Shown: piece by piece, positions 10,314 to 19,942 of the stretch
Layout: each line of letters opens with the position of its first letter
Numbering within the stretch: the first letter of the stretch is position 1
DNA from: Dehalococcoidia bacterium
Lineage (GTDB): Bacteria > Chloroflexota > Dehalococcoidia > Dehalococcoidales > UBA1222
Direction: 5' to 3'
Assembly: GCA_009784845.1 (NCBI GenBank)
Contig: WQXK01000006.1
Span: 1 to 26,432 of the forward strand
DNA length: 26,432 nt
Translations under genes and position numbers: made by a program
Notes under the pieces: generated by a model
Databases searched by the model: none
The model's input: only the letters and a program-made list of their open reading frames with translations
Told to the model about the DNA's origin: nothing

Positions 10314-10315
10314 AA

Positions 10316-10669
10316 CTATTTTACCAACTCCAACTGTGCCATAGGGGCACCATCTCCCAGACGCGGCACCATCTTGGTAATACGTGTATAGCCACCATTA
10401 CGATCAGCATAGCGTTTGGCGATATCGTCGAATACCTTATCTACAATAGCCTCACTGTAGATAAAAGCCAACGCGCGGCGGCGGGCACTCAGGTCACCCT
10501 TCTTGCCCAGGGTAATCATTTTCTCCGCCATGCTGCGAACTTCCTTAGCCTTAGCCTCGGTAGTAACAATCTTTTCGCTGCTCATCAGGCTTTGTACCAG
10601 ATTGCGATACATAGCCAAACGATGTGCCGTAGGCCTATCAAATTTTCTGCCGGATACATTATGTCTCAT
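10316..10669 (-). CDS. rplQ: 50S ribosomal protein bL17
   Basis: bL17 is a bacteria-specific large-subunit protein near the exit tunnel. The 117 residues match the family: [20 protein letters not shown] at the start, then [24 protein letters not shown], and the C-terminal [22 protein letters not shown]. It follows rpoA by 43 bases, the standard end of the alpha operon, and truA begins two bases after its stop. Confidence 0.97.
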   Translation of the reverse strand: MRHNVSGRKFDRPTAHRLAMYRNLVQSLMSSEKIVTTEAKAKEVRSMAEKMITLGKKGDLSARRRALAFIYSEAIVDKVFDDIAKRYADRNGGYTRITKMVPRLGDGAPMAQLELVK

Positions 10670-10712
10670 AATATTCTCACTTTGACCAAATTAGATAGTT
10701 AAAAACATCCTT

Positions 10713-11723
10713 TTAAGATGACTTCTTCTTGCGTGAGGATTTCTTGGGGAGCTCTTCCTCTTCTTCACTTTCATCGGAACTGCCCTCGTCCCCCAACTTA
10801 GGGAAAGACAATCCAAGACTCGTCAGTTTTTCTTCTACCTCTATGCGTGACTTCTGTCCGAAATTGCGCAGATTAAGCAGTTCTTTCTCATCCAAGCTTG
10901 CCAGTTCGCCAACCATATTGATGCCGCTGCGATGCAGACAGTTCAAGGCACGCACCGAAAGATCCAGTTCTTTAACTGGCTTATTGTATATGTCCTTTGG
11001 TATGAAAGCACGCATGGCTTTCTTCTCTTCGAGTTCAGAAGCGCGGCTGAAGTCGACCACCGGTTTAAGATGCTCAACCAAAATGGCAGCACCGCGGCTA
11101 ATAGCTCTTGAGGGTGCCATCGTGCCATCGGTCCAAATCTCAACCGTCAGTCTTTCCTGACTGGTTTCACGACCCAAATGCAACGGCTCGGTTGTGAAAT
11201 TCACCTTACGCACAGGCGCAAAGATGGCATCTACCGTAATTGTACCTATGGGCATATTTGCACTGCCTCCGGCAGTTTGATAACCCATGCCCATATCAAC
11301 GTCCAACTCAACCGCCAAGGATGCGTCCTTGCCGCTGAGAGTTGCCAAATACAGGTCCGGATTAACAATCTCAAAATCCGCAGAGGGCGTAATATCCGAG
11401 GCATGCACCTCACCTTCGCCATCTTTTTCCAGATACAATTTCCCCGGCTTGCCGCTAAGCGATTTCATCCTAAGCGACTTGATGTTCAGCAGGAAATCCA
11501 GTACATCTTCCTTTACACCGGGAATCGGCGAAAACTCATGCTGAATGCCGTCGATGCGCACGCGCGTAACAGCAGAACCCGGCAGGTAGCGCAACAGTAC
11601 GCGCCGCAGGGCATTACCGAGCGTAGTGCCAAAGCCTTTTTCTAAAGGCTCTATGACAAAACGTCCATATTTATCACTTGTTTCTACATTTTCAATCTTT
11701 GGTATAGATAGGCTCGCCAACAT
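10713..11723 (-). CDS. rpoA: DNA-directed RNA polymerase subunit alpha
   Basis: The alpha dimer nucleates RNA polymerase assembly, and its C-terminal domain contacts UP elements and activators. The 336-residue protein has the N-terminal dimerisation block EPLEKGFGTTLGNALRRVLL (26-45) and the insert domain. The C-terminal domain comprises VRALNCLHRSGINMVGELAS, then LRNFGQKSRIEVEEKL with its helix-hairpin-helix residues. The last 25 or so residues form an unusual charged tail, SDESEEEEELPKKSSRKKKSS, with an acidic patch then a basic one. It sits between rpsD and rplQ as in the classic alpha operon. Confidence 0.98.
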   Translation of the reverse strand: MLASLSIPKIENVETSDKYGRFVIEPLEKGFGTTLGNALRRVLLRYLPGSAVTRVRIDGIQHEFSPIPGVKEDVLDFLLNIKSLRMKSLSGKPGKLYLEKDGEGEVHASDITPSADFEIVNPDLYLATLSGKDASLAVELDVDMGMGYQTAGGSANMPIGTITVDAIFAPVRKVNFTTEPLHLGRETSQERLTVEIWTDGTMAPSRAISRGAAILVEHLKPVVDFSRASELEEKKAMRAFIPKDIYNKPVKELDLSVRALNCLHRSGINMVGELASLDEKELLNLRNFGQKSRIEVEEKLTSLGLSFPKLGDEGSSDESEEEEELPKKSSRKKKSS

Positions 11724-11737
11724 GGCCTCCTTAACTT

Positions 11738-12361
11738 CTAGCGGGAGTAATACTCAACCACTGAAGCCATATCAAACTTTGTTTCAATATCGCCGGGTGC
11801 CGGCACGCTAATAACACGCCCAACCATGGATGCTTTATCCATGCTGAGCCATGACGCAACAACTTTGCTGCCAATACCTTCCGATGCCAGCTTAAAGTAA
11901 TTGCTCTTTTTGCTGGCTTCACGCCAGCCAATCACGTCGCCTTCTTTCACAAGGAAGGAAGGAATATCAGTGTTCTTGCCGTTAACCATAAAATGCCCGT
12001 GCTGCACAAGCTGACGAGCCTGTGTGCGCGAATCGGCAAAACCCAAACGATAAACGACATTGTCCAGTCTCTTTTCCAACAGAACCAACAGGTTCTCGCC
12101 GGTAATACCGCTTTGGCGCTCAGCCTCAGCAAAGAAACGGCAGAACTGGCGCTCAAGCACGCCATAGCTATAACGTACTTTTTGCTTCTCGCGCAACTGC
12201 ATACCGCGGTCTGACAGACGGCGGCGGCGTGAAAGCTGCGGGCCAGGCGGTTTGGGACGTTTGTCAAAGACGCATTTGGTAAGACATTTATCGCCTTTAA
12301 GAAACAACTTGTCACCGCTACGGCGGCACAAACGACACTTAGCTTCAGTATATCTAGCCAT
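11738..12361 (-). CDS. rpsD: 30S ribosomal protein uS4, zinc-binding form
   Basis: uS4 starts 16S rRNA folding in the 30S body. In many bacteria it also represses its own operon. The 207 residues carry four cysteines at 9, 12, 26 and 30 ([10 protein letters not shown], then KCLTKC), so it is the zinc-carrying C+ form. [10 protein letters not shown] and [15 protein letters not shown] follow, then the S4 RNA-binding domain, [20 protein letters not shown] with QHGHFMVNG. Downstream lies rpoA, 14 bases away. Confidence 0.97.
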   Translation of the reverse strand: MARYTEAKCRLCRRSGDKLFLKGDKCLTKCVFDKRPKPPGPQLSRRRRLSDRGMQLREKQKVRYSYGVLERQFCRFFAEAERQSGITGENLLVLLEKRLDNVVYRLGFADSRTQARQLVQHGHFMVNGKNTDIPSFLVKEGDVIGWREASKKSNYFKLASEGIGSKVVASWLSMDKASMVGRVISVPAPGDIETKFDMASVVEYYSR

Positions 12362-12364
12362 AGA

Positions 12365-12757
12365 CTATACACGTCTCCTTTTAGGTGGGCGGCAACCATT
12401 ATGCGGTACAGGTGTCACGTCGCGAATACTGGTGATATGTAAACCGGAAGCCTGAAGCGAACGAATCGCCGCTTCGCGGCCGCTACCGGGACCCTTTACG
12501 TATACCTCCACCTGTTTGAGCCCGACTTCCATAGCCTTGCGCGTGGCTGATGCCGCTGCCATCTGTGCGGCATAAGGCGTACTTTTACGCGAGCCCTTAA
12601 AACCGGAGGCTCCTGCACTGGCTGATGAAATAACGTTCCCCTGCGGGTCAGTCAACGTAACAATTGTGTTGTTAAAGGTTGCCTGAATGTATACCCGCCC
12701 GGAGGGTATTACCCTCTTTTCGCGTTTTCTTGTTGGTTTCTTGCTTGTTTGTGCCAT
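12365..12757 (-). CDS. rpsK: 30S ribosomal protein uS11
   Basis: uS11 lies in the platform of the small subunit near the mRNA exit. The 130-residue protein shows [42 protein letters not shown] and the C-terminal [20 protein letters not shown], all diagnostic. It lies between rpsM and rpsD with short gaps, standard alpha-operon order. Confidence 0.98.
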   Translation of the reverse strand: MAQTSKKPTRKREKRVIPSGRVYIQATFNNTIVTLTDPQGNVISSASAGASGFKGSRKSTPYAAQMAAASATRKAMEVGLKQVEVYVKGPGSGREAAIRSLQASGLHITSIRDVTPVPHNGCRPPKRRRV

Positions 12758-12789
12758 GTATTACTCCTAGTTGTTACTCAACTCAGTTA

Positions 12790-13176
12790 CTATTTCTTAG
12801 CGCCGCGCTTCTGACCGCGACCGGCAACAGTCTTAGGCTTACCCTTACGTGTGCGGGCATTGGTGCGCGTACGCTGCCCTCTCACAGGCAGACTGCGACG
12901 ATGGCGCAACCCGCGGTATGAGCCAATATCAATTAAGCGTTTGATGTTTAAGTTGATCTCTTTGCGCAACTCGCCTTCAATGCGAAATTCGCGATCAACA
13001 TATTCGCGGATGCGATTAAGTTCAGCCTCAGACAACTCATCAAGCTTGGATTCCGGTTTGACATTTGTCGCACTCAGAATTTCAAAAGCTCGCGTCCGAC
13101 CTACGCCATATAGATACTGCAGGGAAACCCATGCCTGCTTATCCTTCGGCAAATCCACACCGGCTATACGTGCCAT
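12790..13176 (-). CDS. rpsM: 30S ribosomal protein uS13
   Basis: uS13 is in the small-subunit head and forms bridges to the large subunit; its tail touches the P-site tRNA. The 128 residues include [34 protein letters not shown] and the conserved [20 protein letters not shown], with [17 protein letters not shown] at the end. It starts the alpha-operon part after rpmJ, with a gap of 24 bases. Confidence 0.98.
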   Translation of the reverse strand: MARIAGVDLPKDKQAWVSLQYLYGVGRTRAFEILSATNVKPESKLDELSEAELNRIREYVDREFRIEGELRKEINLNIKRLIDIGSYRGLRHRRSLPVRGQRTRTNARTRKGKPKTVAGRGQKRGAKK

Positions 13177-13200
13177 ACTAAATATCCTCCTCTAACCAAC

Positions 13201-13314
13201 CTAACCCTGACGCTGCTTATGCTTCGGGTTAGTGCAAATATTGCGAACTACGCCTTTGCGCTTGATAATTTTGCATTTTTCACATTGGACCTTAACTGAT
13301 GCCCTTACTTTCAT
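13201..13314 (-). CDS. rpmJ: 50S ribosomal protein bL36, zinc-binding form
   Basis: This short gene encodes 37 residues, [20 protein letters not shown] followed by [17 protein letters not shown]. Cysteines 11, 14 and 27 with His32 make the zinc site of the C+ form of bL36. Its position between infA and rpsM is the classic one. It is slightly basic and complete, with an ATG at 13314 and TAG at 13203-13201. The upstream gap to infA is 25 bases. Confidence 0.96.
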   Translation of the reverse strand: MKVRASVKVQCEKCKIIKRKGVVRNICTNPKHKQRQG

Positions 13315-13339
13315 ATAATACCTTCCCAAACACCTTTTA

Positions 13340-13558
13340 TTACTTAAAGCGATAAGTGATGCGCCCACGCGTCAAATCATAAGGCGAAAGCTCGACCAAC
13401 ACCTTATCGCCGGGTAATACCCTTATATAATGCACCCTGATTTTGCCGGAAATATGCGCCAGCACTGCATGCCCATTGGACAGCTTCACCTGAAAGGTAG
13501 CGTTGGGCAATGCCTCAACAACCATCCCTTCTACCTCAATAGCCTCTTTTTTTGCCAT
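13340..13558 (-). CDS. infA: Translation initiation factor IF-1
   Basis: IF-1 blocks the A site during initiation and helps IF-2 and IF-3. The OB-fold protein has 72 residues from the ATG at 13558: [20 protein letters not shown], then [20 protein letters not shown] and [16 protein letters not shown], all typical. A TTG four codons earlier (13570) is in frame, but the family starts at MAKKE and a GAAGAG ribosome site lies before the ATG. It lies just after map in the usual spc-to-alpha junction. Confidence 0.97.
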   Translation of the reverse strand: MAKKEAIEVEGMVVEALPNATFQVKLSNGHAVLAHISGKIRVHYIRVLPGDKVLVELSPYDLTRGRITYRFK

Positions 13559-13570
13559 AATACTCTTCAA

Positions 13571-14320
13571 TTATGCCTTGGTCATAATTTCCGGCTCGCC
13601 GTCTGTAACAGCCACGGTATGCTCAAAATGAGCCGCCAAGCTGCCATCAAGCGTCGAAACCACCCATTTATCGCGCCCCACTTTGGTGCGCCAATCACCC
13701 GTGGTCAACATCGGCTCAATCGCCAGTGTCATACCTTTTTTTAACTCGGGACCAGTGCCGGGCTCACCAAAATTCGGCACCAAAGGGTCCTCATGCATGG
13801 CATGTCCTATGCCATGCCCGGTATATTCCCTTACCACGGTAAAGCCGCGCGATTCGGCACAGCACTGTATGGCAGACGAAATATCACCCAGTCTGCCACC
13901 GGCACGCGCCGCAGCCATTCCGGCATTAAGCGACTCCCAAGTGGCATCCAGTAAGCCCCTTGTAAGCATTCCCGCCTGTCCCACAACCACCGTGGTTGCG
14001 GCATCGCCCTGGAAGCCGTCGGCAATAGCACCGAAATCCAGCGACACGACATCGCCATTTTTTATAACACGTCTACCCGGTATACCATGCACAATTTCAT
14101 CGTTTATCGAAACGCACAGACTGGCCGGATAACCGCGATATCCCTTAAACGACGGTTTTCCTCCCATAGCGCGAACTTCTCTTTCGGCGATTTCATCCAA
14201 CTCGGCGGTTTCCATACCGGCGCACACACTGCCGCTTAACACGTCCAGCACTCGCGCCACCATACGCCCCGCCTTGCGCATCGCTTGTAACTCGCGCTCA
14301 TTTTTAATTCCGATAGCCAT
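13571..14320 (-). CDS. map: Methionine aminopeptidase, type I
   Basis: Map removes the starting methionine from new proteins. The 249-residue enzyme has the pita-bread metal ligands: Asp in SLDFGAIADG and in GFQGDAATTVVVG, His in HGIGHAMHEDP, Glu in LAIEPMLTTG and Glu in HFEHTVAVTDG. It lacks an N-terminal zinc-finger extension, so it is a compact type Ia enzyme. It begins one base after the adk stop and is followed closely by infA. Confidence 0.97.
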   Translation of the reverse strand: MAIGIKNERELQAMRKAGRMVARVLDVLSGSVCAGMETAELDEIAEREVRAMGGKPSFKGYRGYPASLCVSINDEIVHGIPGRRVIKNGDVVSLDFGAIADGFQGDAATTVVVGQAGMLTRGLLDATWESLNAGMAAARAGGRLGDISSAIQCCAESRGFTVVREYTGHGIGHAMHEDPLVPNFGEPGTGPELKKGMTLAIEPMLTTGDWRTKVGRDKWVVSTLDGSLAAHFEHTVAVTDGEPEIMTKA

Positions 14321-14321
14321 A

Positions 14322-14993
14322 CTACTTGCTGTCGCCTATGGCTTTCACGATGCGCGCGGCAATACCTGCCACTTCACCGCTTCCGTCAATCTCAGCCAGT
14401 ATGCCACGCTGCTTGTAGTACTCTATTAACAGCGCTGTATCCTTAAAATATACCTCCAAACGCCTCATCACCGTTTGCGGCGCATCATCAGCACGCTGAT
14501 ATAACTCGCCTCCGCACTTGGCACACGCGGGAACAGCTTCACCATGCCCGTAGTTATAAGGCGTCTGGCACAGGCGGCAGAGCCAGCGGCTTGATAGGCG
14601 CCTAACCAACTCTTCCTGCTCCACGCTGATATAGATTGCCGCATCGACCCTTTCATAGGCACCATGCGCCAAGGCGTTATCCAAACTCTCAGCCTGAGCC
14701 AAATTGCGCGGAAAACCATCAAGAATCACACCGCGCTGGTCTGTGGACTGAGAAAGCCTGTCCAGTACCATTTGAGTAGTGATTTCGTCTGGTACCAGCG
14801 AACCACATTCCATAATGGTCTTCACTTTCAGTCCCAACTCATCACCGCGCTCAACTGCCTGGCGGAATAAGTCTCCGGACGAAAGGTGCAGCATCTGCAT
14901 TTCCTGCGCTACAAGCACCGCCTGCGTGCCTTTGCCGGCACCGGGCGCGCCCAGAAATACAACTATCTTAAAATCAGCCTTAGCCAAAAGCAT
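14322..14993 (-). CDS. adk: Adenylate kinase, zinc-LID type
   Basis: Adk converts ATP and AMP to two ADP. The 223 residues start with a few extra residues (MLLAKADF) before the P-loop GAPGAGKGT (15-23), then LSSGDLFRQAV for AMP binding and GVILDGFPRNLAQAE. The LID holds cysteines 139, 142, 157 and 160 (CRLC and CAKC), the zinc-binding form found in Gram-positive and many other bacteria. Position between secY and map is the normal spc-operon layout. Confidence 0.97.
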   Translation of the reverse strand: MLLAKADFKIVVFLGAPGAGKGTQAVLVAQEMQMLHLSSGDLFRQAVERGDELGLKVKTIMECGSLVPDEITTQMVLDRLSQSTDQRGVILDGFPRNLAQAESLDNALAHGAYERVDAAIYISVEQEELVRRLSSRWLCRLCQTPYNYGHGEAVPACAKCGGELYQRADDAPQTVMRRLEVYFKDTALLIEYYKQRGILAEIDGSGEVAGIAARIVKAIGDSK

Positions 14994-14996
14994 TTC

Positions 14997-16337
14997 CTAC
15001 TTAATGAATCCCTCATATCGGCGCATAGCCAGCTGGGCTTCCATCTGTTTCATTGTATCGAGTACCACACCCACCACAATAAGCATACCTGTGCTGGAAA
15101 CCTGCAGCGAAACCTGCAACATTGTTGCACTAGCCACAGTTTGTGCTAAGAAAGGTATGATAGCAACAAGGGCCAAAAAGAGTGCCCCGGCCCATGTTAT
15201 GTGCATGATTACACTATTCAAATAAACCGACGTCTGCTTGCCTGGTCTTATACCGGGCACAAAGCCGCCCTGGCGCTGCAATACGCCCGGCAAGTCCTGC
15301 TGCTGGAACATCACCGTGGTATAGAAGAAAGCAAAGCCCACGACCAACAGGAAGTACACCCCCCAGTAAATCAACCCTCCAGGCAAATGTGCATTGGCGC
15401 TGAAAACGTTCACGACCCAACCGGCAAAACCGCCGCTGTCCGTGGTACCACCGGCCCATGTCGCAATAATGCCGGGGAACGTGACCACAGCCATGGCAAA
15501 AATCAGCGGAATCATACCCGCCGTATTAACACGCATGGGAATGTAGCTTGAGCCGCTCTGGCGGTACATGCGACCGCCGCGGTAAACGCTCTTGGCGTAC
15601 TGCACCGGTACGCGCCTATGCGCCTCGGTGAATATAACCACCAGGAAAGCTGTTACCAGCGTAATGACCAGGAAAACAACCAACCCTACCCATGCCCTTT
15701 CTCCTTGCTGCACGTCAAAAAAGCCCTTTCCTATCTGTTCCGGTAACTGAGCCATAATACCGGCAAAAATGATAATGGAAACACCATTGCCGATGCCGTA
15801 CTGCGTAATTTGCTCACCCAGCCACACCAACAGCATAGTTCCGGCAATCAAAGACATAACAATCGCAACGGTAGAAAGCGGATCGGTATCCAGTAAAGCC
15901 CCCTGCCCACGCAATAGCATAAGCTGGGCATACCCGGACAGACCGGCAAGGGGAATCATAAGCCAATGGGTTATGGTATTGATGCGGTTGCGACCGCTTT
16001 CACCCTCTTCAGCCAGTCGTTGCAAGGCTGGGATGACCGGCGTCATCAGTGTCATAACAATGCTGGCGGTGATATACGGATACACACCCATGGCCGCCAC
16101 ACTGAAGTTGTTAAGCGCACCACCGCTGAACATATTAAACATACCGAACAGCGGGTTATTATTCAGCTGATCTTTCATAACCTCAGCGTCTACGCCCGGC
16201 ACCGGAACATGCACTAAAAAGCGGAATGCCACCAGAATGCCGAATGTTATGAGCAGGCGTTTGCGCAAATCCGGTAGGCTAAACGCATCTATCATCGCCT
16301 GAATCAGGCGTGGCCTGGACGACGCTCTCTGCGCCAT
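14997..16337 (-). CDS. secY: Protein translocase subunit SecY
   Basis: SecY is the channel of the Sec translocon in the inner membrane. The 446 residues form about ten membrane helices. Conserved blocks are LRKRLLITFGILVAFRFLVH near the start with PVPGVD and the plug-region FNMFSGGALNNFSV, GIGNGVSIIIFAGI in the middle, VYRGGRMYRQSGSSYIPMRV, and GFVPGIRPGKQT near the end. The ATG overlaps the rplO stop by one base, so membrane-protein and ribosomal-protein translation are coupled. Confidence 0.97.
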   Translation of the reverse strand: MAQRASSRPRLIQAMIDAFSLPDLRKRLLITFGILVAFRFLVHVPVPGVDAEVMKDQLNNNPLFGMFNMFSGGALNNFSVAAMGVYPYITASIVMTLMTPVIPALQRLAEEGESGRNRINTITHWLMIPLAGLSGYAQLMLLRGQGALLDTDPLSTVAIVMSLIAGTMLLVWLGEQITQYGIGNGVSIIIFAGIMAQLPEQIGKGFFDVQQGERAWVGLVVFLVITLVTAFLVVIFTEAHRRVPVQYAKSVYRGGRMYRQSGSSYIPMRVNTAGMIPLIFAMAVVTFPGIIATWAGGTTDSGGFAGWVVNVFSANAHLPGGLIYWGVYFLLVVGFAFFYTTVMFQQQDLPGVLQRQGGFVPGIRPGKQTSVYLNSVIMHITWAGALFLALVAIIPFLAQTVASATMLQVSLQVSSTGMLIVVGVVLDTMKQMEAQLAMRRYEGFIK

Positions 16338-16783
16338 TAGGCAACCTCCTCCGCAGTACCACCGGCAGTCTCAATTTTCTCTTTAGCTGCCGCCGAGTAG
16401 CTGCCAACTTTTACCATGAGCGCCTTTTTGATTTCACCGCCGGCCAGAATTTTCACCGGCAAAGCAGTGGTTTTGATTAAGCCTTCAGAGAGCAGTGTTT
16501 CCGGAGTAACGGAACTGCCGGCCCTGAAACAATTCAGTGCAGAAACATTTACCACACTAATTTCTTTCTTGAACAGGTTGGTAAAGCCGCGTTTTTCAGG
16601 CAGGCGCTTGATAATCGGAAGCTGACCTCCCTCAAAGCCCGGTCTAATACCAAAGCCGGCGCGCGCCTTGTTACCTTTACAACCGCGACCAGAATAAGTG
16701 CCATGTCCCGACCCTGCACCGCGTCCGACACGCTTGCGAAACTTGCGCGCGCCGAAAGCCAGGGCTAACTCATGCTGTTTCAT
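16337..16783 (-). CDS. rplO: 50S ribosomal protein uL15
   Basis: uL15 is a late-assembling large-subunit protein. The 148 residues include the basic glycine-rich RKRVGRGAGSGHGTYSGRGC, then RAGFGIRPGFEGGQLPIIKR with LPEKRGFTN, and the C-terminal VKILAGGEIKKALMVKVGSY. It overlaps rpmD and secY by one base each. Confidence 0.96.
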   Translation of the reverse strand: MKQHELALAFGARKFRKRVGRGAGSGHGTYSGRGCKGNKARAGFGIRPGFEGGQLPIIKRLPEKRGFTNLFKKEISVVNVSALNCFRAGSSVTPETLLSEGLIKTTALPVKILAGGEIKKALMVKVGSYSAAAKEKIETAGGTAEEVA

Positions 16784-16965
16784 TAAGACACCTCCTCAAC
16801 CCTGACCAGATGTCTTACCTTGACGATCATGCCGCGCATAGCGACAGAATCCTCTTTTATTACACTATGATTCAGGCGCCTAAGCCCCAACGATTCAATA
16901 GTGCGCTTCTGATCCTCGGGATAACCGATATCACTTTTAATCCATGTTACTTTTAATTTAGCCAC
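16783..16965 (-). CDS. rpmD: 50S ribosomal protein uL30
   Basis: This is a 60-residue protein, short as usual for bacterial uL30. It shows [20 protein letters not shown] then [14 protein letters not shown] and [15 protein letters not shown], the complete family pattern. The start overlaps rpsE by 8 bases and the end overlaps rplO by one base. Confidence 0.95.
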   Translation of the reverse strand: MAKLKVTWIKSDIGYPEDQKRTIESLGLRRLNHSVIKEDSVAMRGMIVKVRHLVRVEEVS

Positions 16966-17491
16966 CGCTGGTCGCCTCCTGCGGTTTTTCGTCTCTGCTG
17001 CGTTTAGCTATTTCTGCTTTGGGATCCTTCAAGCTGGCAAGTGCCAGCATAACAGCTTTAGCCACATTGGTTTTGTTGGAACTGCCAAGCGACTTGGTCA
17101 AAATATCCTTAATCCCAACCGCTTCCACCACGGCACGTACACTTCCGCCGGCAATGATGCCCGTTCCGGGTGCTGCCGGCTTTAACAATACGTTGGTGGC
17201 TCCAAACCTAGCATTTACCTCATAGGGAATAGTCCCGCCCATCATCTGTACCTTAATAAGGTGCTTGTGCGCTACGGCATTGGCTTTATTGATAGCCTCC
17301 GGGACCTCGTTCGACTTACCCACGCCAATACCCACGTGTCCGGCGCCATCGCCGCTCACCACCAAAGCCGCAAAGCTAAGTCGCTTGCCGCCTTTGAGCA
17401 CTTTGGAAACGCGTCTAATGTAGATTAACTTATCGTTAAGCACCAACTCGGTCGCGTCAATCTTGCTTCTGGTTATTTTTTCCTTAGCCAT
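16958..17491 (-). CDS. rpsE: 30S ribosomal protein uS5
   Basis: uS5 lies at the mRNA entry side and helps decoding accuracy. The 177 residues show the RNA-binding domain block [20 protein letters not shown] then [20 protein letters not shown], followed by [20 protein letters not shown] and [18 protein letters not shown]. Order rplR-rpsE-rpmD is the usual one. Confidence 0.97.
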   Translation of the reverse strand: MAKEKITRSKIDATELVLNDKLIYIRRVSKVLKGGKRLSFAALVVSGDGAGHVGIGVGKSNEVPEAINKANAVAHKHLIKVQMMGGTIPYEVNARFGATNVLLKPAAPGTGIIAGGSVRAVVEAVGIKDILTKSLGSSNKTNVAKAVMLALASLKDPKAEIAKRSRDEKPQEATSGG

Positions 17492-17503
17492 AGTTCCATC
17501 CTT

Positions 17504-17869
17504 TTAGAATTCCAGCCCGGCTTTGCGGGCCGCCTCAGCCAGACTTTTCACGCGACCGTGATACTTGTAACCGCCACGGTCAAATACCACGCTTTTGACG
17601 CCGGCATTGATGGCTCTTTGCGCCACCGTGGTGCCGACGATGTCTGCCTGCTCGGCTTTCTTTTTGCCGTCGATTTTCTGGGCTATTTCCAGCTCCAGCG
17701 TGGAAGCAGATGTCAGCGTGTGCCCTTGCTCGTCATCAATTACCTGAACATAAATATGCTGCAAACTGCGAAAAACACATAGGCGCGGACGCTCGGCTGT
17801 GCCTTTCAGCGTAGCGCGGATACGCGCATGCCGCGTCTGCCTTGCCTTTCTAGTATTAAGCTTGGCCAT
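17504..17869 (-). CDS. rplR: 50S ribosomal protein uL18
   Basis: uL18 binds 5S rRNA. The 121-residue protein shows [20 protein letters not shown] then [20 protein letters not shown], and ends [20 protein letters not shown] then ARKAGLEF, the standard pattern. The start overlaps the rplF stop by one base. Confidence 0.97.
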   Translation of the reverse strand: MAKLNTRKARQTRHARIRATLKGTAERPRLCVFRSLQHIYVQVIDDEQGHTLTSASTLELEIAQKIDGKKKAEQADIVGTTVAQRAINAGVKSVVFDRGGYKYHGRVKSLAEAARKAGLEF

Positions 17870-18432
17870 TATTTTGCTTTACCTCCACCAACAGCCTTAC
17901 CGGCCTTGCCAGGCTTAAGCTTAATAACCTCACCGACATAACGAATGCCTTTGCCTTTGTAAGCATCAGGCGGACGAATGCGGCGGATTTCAGCAGCCAT
18001 CTGACCGACAGACTCTTTATCAATACCGGATACCTTAATGTTAACATTTTTGGCATCCACAGCAAGCGTGATGCCGGGTCGTGGTTTGATGCAAACGGTA
18101 TGGGTAAAACCGACGCGCAGGTTGACGTTGTCCCCATCCTTATCGGCACGGAACCCGACACCTACCACCTCAAGTCCTTTTTCATACCCGCTGTGGACCC
18201 CCACGACCATATTGGCCAGCAGACTGCGCGTCAGACCATGCAACTCGCGATGCAGCTTAGCATCGGACGGACGCTCCACAGTCAGGACGCCGCCATCCAA
18301 GTTCAGTTTCATCTCTGAACTGACAGTGCGCTTGAGTTCCCCCTTGGGACCCTTAACGCTGACCTTGTTTCCATCAATTTTGACTTCCACCCCCGGTGGA
18401 ACTGTAATAGGCATACGACCAATTCTGGACAT
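17869..18432 (-). CDS. rplF: 50S ribosomal protein uL6
   Basis: uL6 lies near the factor-binding site of the 50S. I place the start at 18432 ([17 protein letters not shown]), which gives 187 residues, normal for the family. An AGAGGT ribosome site lies 6 bases upstream. The frame is open 22 codons further to 18498, but that overlaps rpsH and has no family support. The C-terminal signature [20 protein letters not shown] then [18 protein letters not shown] is clear. Confidence 0.96.
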   Translation of the reverse strand: MSRIGRMPITVPPGVEVKIDGNKVSVKGPKGELKRTVSSEMKLNLDGGVLTVERPSDAKLHRELHGLTRSLLANMVVGVHSGYEKGLEVVGVGFRADKDGDNVNLRVGFTHTVCIKPRPGITLAVDAKNVNIKVSGIDKESVGQMAAEIRRIRPPDAYKGKGIRYVGEVIKLKPGKAGKAVGGGKAK

Positions 18433-18452
18433 ATTCAGACCTCTAATTCGAT

Positions 18453-18851
18453 TTACCAAACATAACACAGAAGCTCGCCACCAAGGCCCTGCTTCCATGC
18501 TTTGTAACTGGGTACGACACCACGCGACGTTGAAAGTATGGCAATACCCATACCACCAAAGACGCGCGGGATTTCATTGTGCTGCACATACAGACGCAGG
18601 CCCGGCTTGCTCATGCGCTTAAGTCCCATAATCATAGGCTTGTTGCGCTCCTGATACTTCAGCGTAATTTTAATGTCACGCTTAATGCCACAATCCACTA
18701 CCTCATAGGCACTGATGTAGCCTTCCTGCTTCAGTATTTTGGCAATGCTTAGCTTCATCCTGGAAGCCGGCATCGTCACAGTGTCATGGCGTGCCATAGC
18801 CCCGTTGCGAATTCTCGTCAACATATCTGCGATAGGATCACTTACTGACAT
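18453..18851 (-). CDS. rpsH: 30S ribosomal protein uS8
   Basis: uS8 binds the central 16S rRNA domain and in some bacteria represses the spc operon. The 132 residues begin [20 protein letters not shown], and end with [20 protein letters not shown] then [16 protein letters not shown]. This is the usual two-domain pattern. It sits between rpsN and rplF. Confidence 0.97.
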   Translation of the reverse strand: MSVSDPIADMLTRIRNGAMARHDTVTMPASRMKLSIAKILKQEGYISAYEVVDCGIKRDIKITLKYQERNKPMIMGLKRMSKPGLRLYVQHNEIPRVFGGMGIAILSTSRGVVPSYKAWKQGLGGELLCYVW

Positions 18852-18876
18852 CCGCTTTTTCCTCCGTATCTATAGG

Positions 18877-19062
18877 TTACCAACTGGATTTGCGCACACC
18901 GGGAATCTGCCCCGAGTTAGACATCTTTCGGAAGCAGATGCGGCATAAACCAAATAAGCGGATATAACCCCGCGAACGTCCGCACAGATGGCAGCGGTTA
19001 TGCTGCTGCACACGGTATTTGGTCGGACGCTTTGCTTTTACAATCTCTGATACTTTAGCCAT
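18877..19062 (-). CDS. rpsN: 30S ribosomal protein uS14, zinc-binding type Z
   Basis: The 61-residue short form of uS14 (type Z) carries a zinc ribbon with cysteines 24, 27, 40 and 43: [18 protein letters not shown] then [21 protein letters not shown]. Residues 1-23 are basic. The longer, zinc-free form is absent from this window. Position between rplE and rpsH is standard. Confidence 0.96.
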   Translation of the reverse strand: MAKVSEIVKAKRPTKYRVQQHNRCHLCGRSRGYIRLFGLCRICFRKMSNSGQIPGVRKSSW

Positions 19063-19076
19063 ATTATCCTCGTTCC

Positions 19077-19616
19077 TTAGTTCTTAACAAAGGGCATACC
19101 CAACAACTCAAGCAACTGGTGACCTTCCTTATCCGTTTTGGCACTGGTCACCATGGTAATCTCCAAACCGCGCAGCTTGTCCACTTTATCAAACTCAATC
19201 TCAGGGAAAACCGTTTGTTCCTTGAGCCCCAGCGTATAATTTCCGCGTCCATCCCATGAGTCCGGCACGCCGGCAAACTCACGAATACGCGGCAGTACGA
19301 TAGAAATGAGCTTGTCCAAAAACTGATACATGCGATCACCGCGCAGTGTCACCTTGACACCGACAGGCATGCCGACACGCAGTTTGAAAGCTGAAATGGA
19401 CTTGGTAGAACGGCACACGATGGTGCGCTGCCCCGTAATGGCTGACAAATCCGACTGAGCCGCCTCGATTGCCTTGGCATTGGTAATAGCCTCACCGGCA
19501 CCGATATTGAGTACGATTTTCTCAATGCGCGGTACCTGCATCACATTGGCATAGCCGTTCTCTTTCATCAGAGCCGGCACAACATCTTTACGGTATTTAT
19601 CCTGTAATCTTGTCAT
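19077..19616 (-). CDS. rplE: 50S ribosomal protein uL5
   Basis: uL5 binds 5S rRNA and contacts the P-site tRNA. The 179 residues from the ATG at 19616 ([19 protein letters not shown]) show [40 protein letters not shown] then [12 protein letters not shown], and the C-terminal [20 protein letters not shown]. The frame is open far upstream into rplX, but family length and start support 19616. rplX ends one base before. Confidence 0.97.
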   Translation of the reverse strand: MTRLQDKYRKDVVPALMKENGYANVMQVPRIEKIVLNIGAGEAITNAKAIEAAQSDLSAITGQRTIVCRSTKSISAFKLRVGMPVGVKVTLRGDRMYQFLDKLISIVLPRIREFAGVPDSWDGRGNYTLGLKEQTVFPEIEFDKVDKLRGLEITMVTSAKTDKEGHQLLELLGMPFVKN

Positions 19617-19617
19617 T

Positions 19618-19929
19618 TTAGTCCAGCACCTCTTTACACACCTTGCAGCAGCGCACGCGGTTGCCGTTATCCAGCACCTTAATCCCAACGCGCGTCGGTT
19701 TGCTGCACTTGGGGCACAGCAACATAACATTGGAGGCATGCAACGGGGCTTCGCGCTCAATAATACCTGCCTGCTTGGCATCGCCACGCGGACGCGCATG
19801 CTTTTTGATGTAGTTCACGCCGTCCACCTGAACCTTATTTTCGCGCGGAAAAGCAAAACGGATTTTGCCTTTCTTGCCTTTGTCTTTGCCGGCAATTACC
19901 AGTACGGTGTCATTCTTTTTAATATTCAT
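19618..19929 (-). CDS. rplX: 50S ribosomal protein uL24
   Basis: uL24 starts assembly of the 50S. The 103 residues from ATG 19929 begin [20 protein letters not shown] with the KOW motif, then [20 protein letters not shown]. The C-terminus has a cysteine ribbon: C72, C75 and C94, C95, C98 ([10 protein letters not shown] and [10 protein letters not shown]), a form known in many bacteria. A TTG at 19941 in frame is possible but lacks family support and spacing. Confidence 0.96.
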   Translation of the reverse strand: MNIKKNDTVLVIAGKDKGKKGKIRFAFPRENKVQVDGVNYIKKHARPRGDAKQAGIIEREAPLHASNVMLLCPKCSKPTRVGIKVLDNGNRVRCCKVCKEVLD

Positions 19930-19942
19930 ACTATTAACCAAC

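Noticed and set aside
10729..11160. Plus-strand frame of 143 codons opposite rpoA
   Set aside because: The minus-strand product is unmistakable RpoA; the antisense translation is Ser/Leu-rich from acidic and lysine codons.
18038..18622. Plus-strand frame of 194 codons opposite rplF and rpsH
   Set aside because: It is antisense to two conserved ribosomal genes with no motif or ribosome site of its own.
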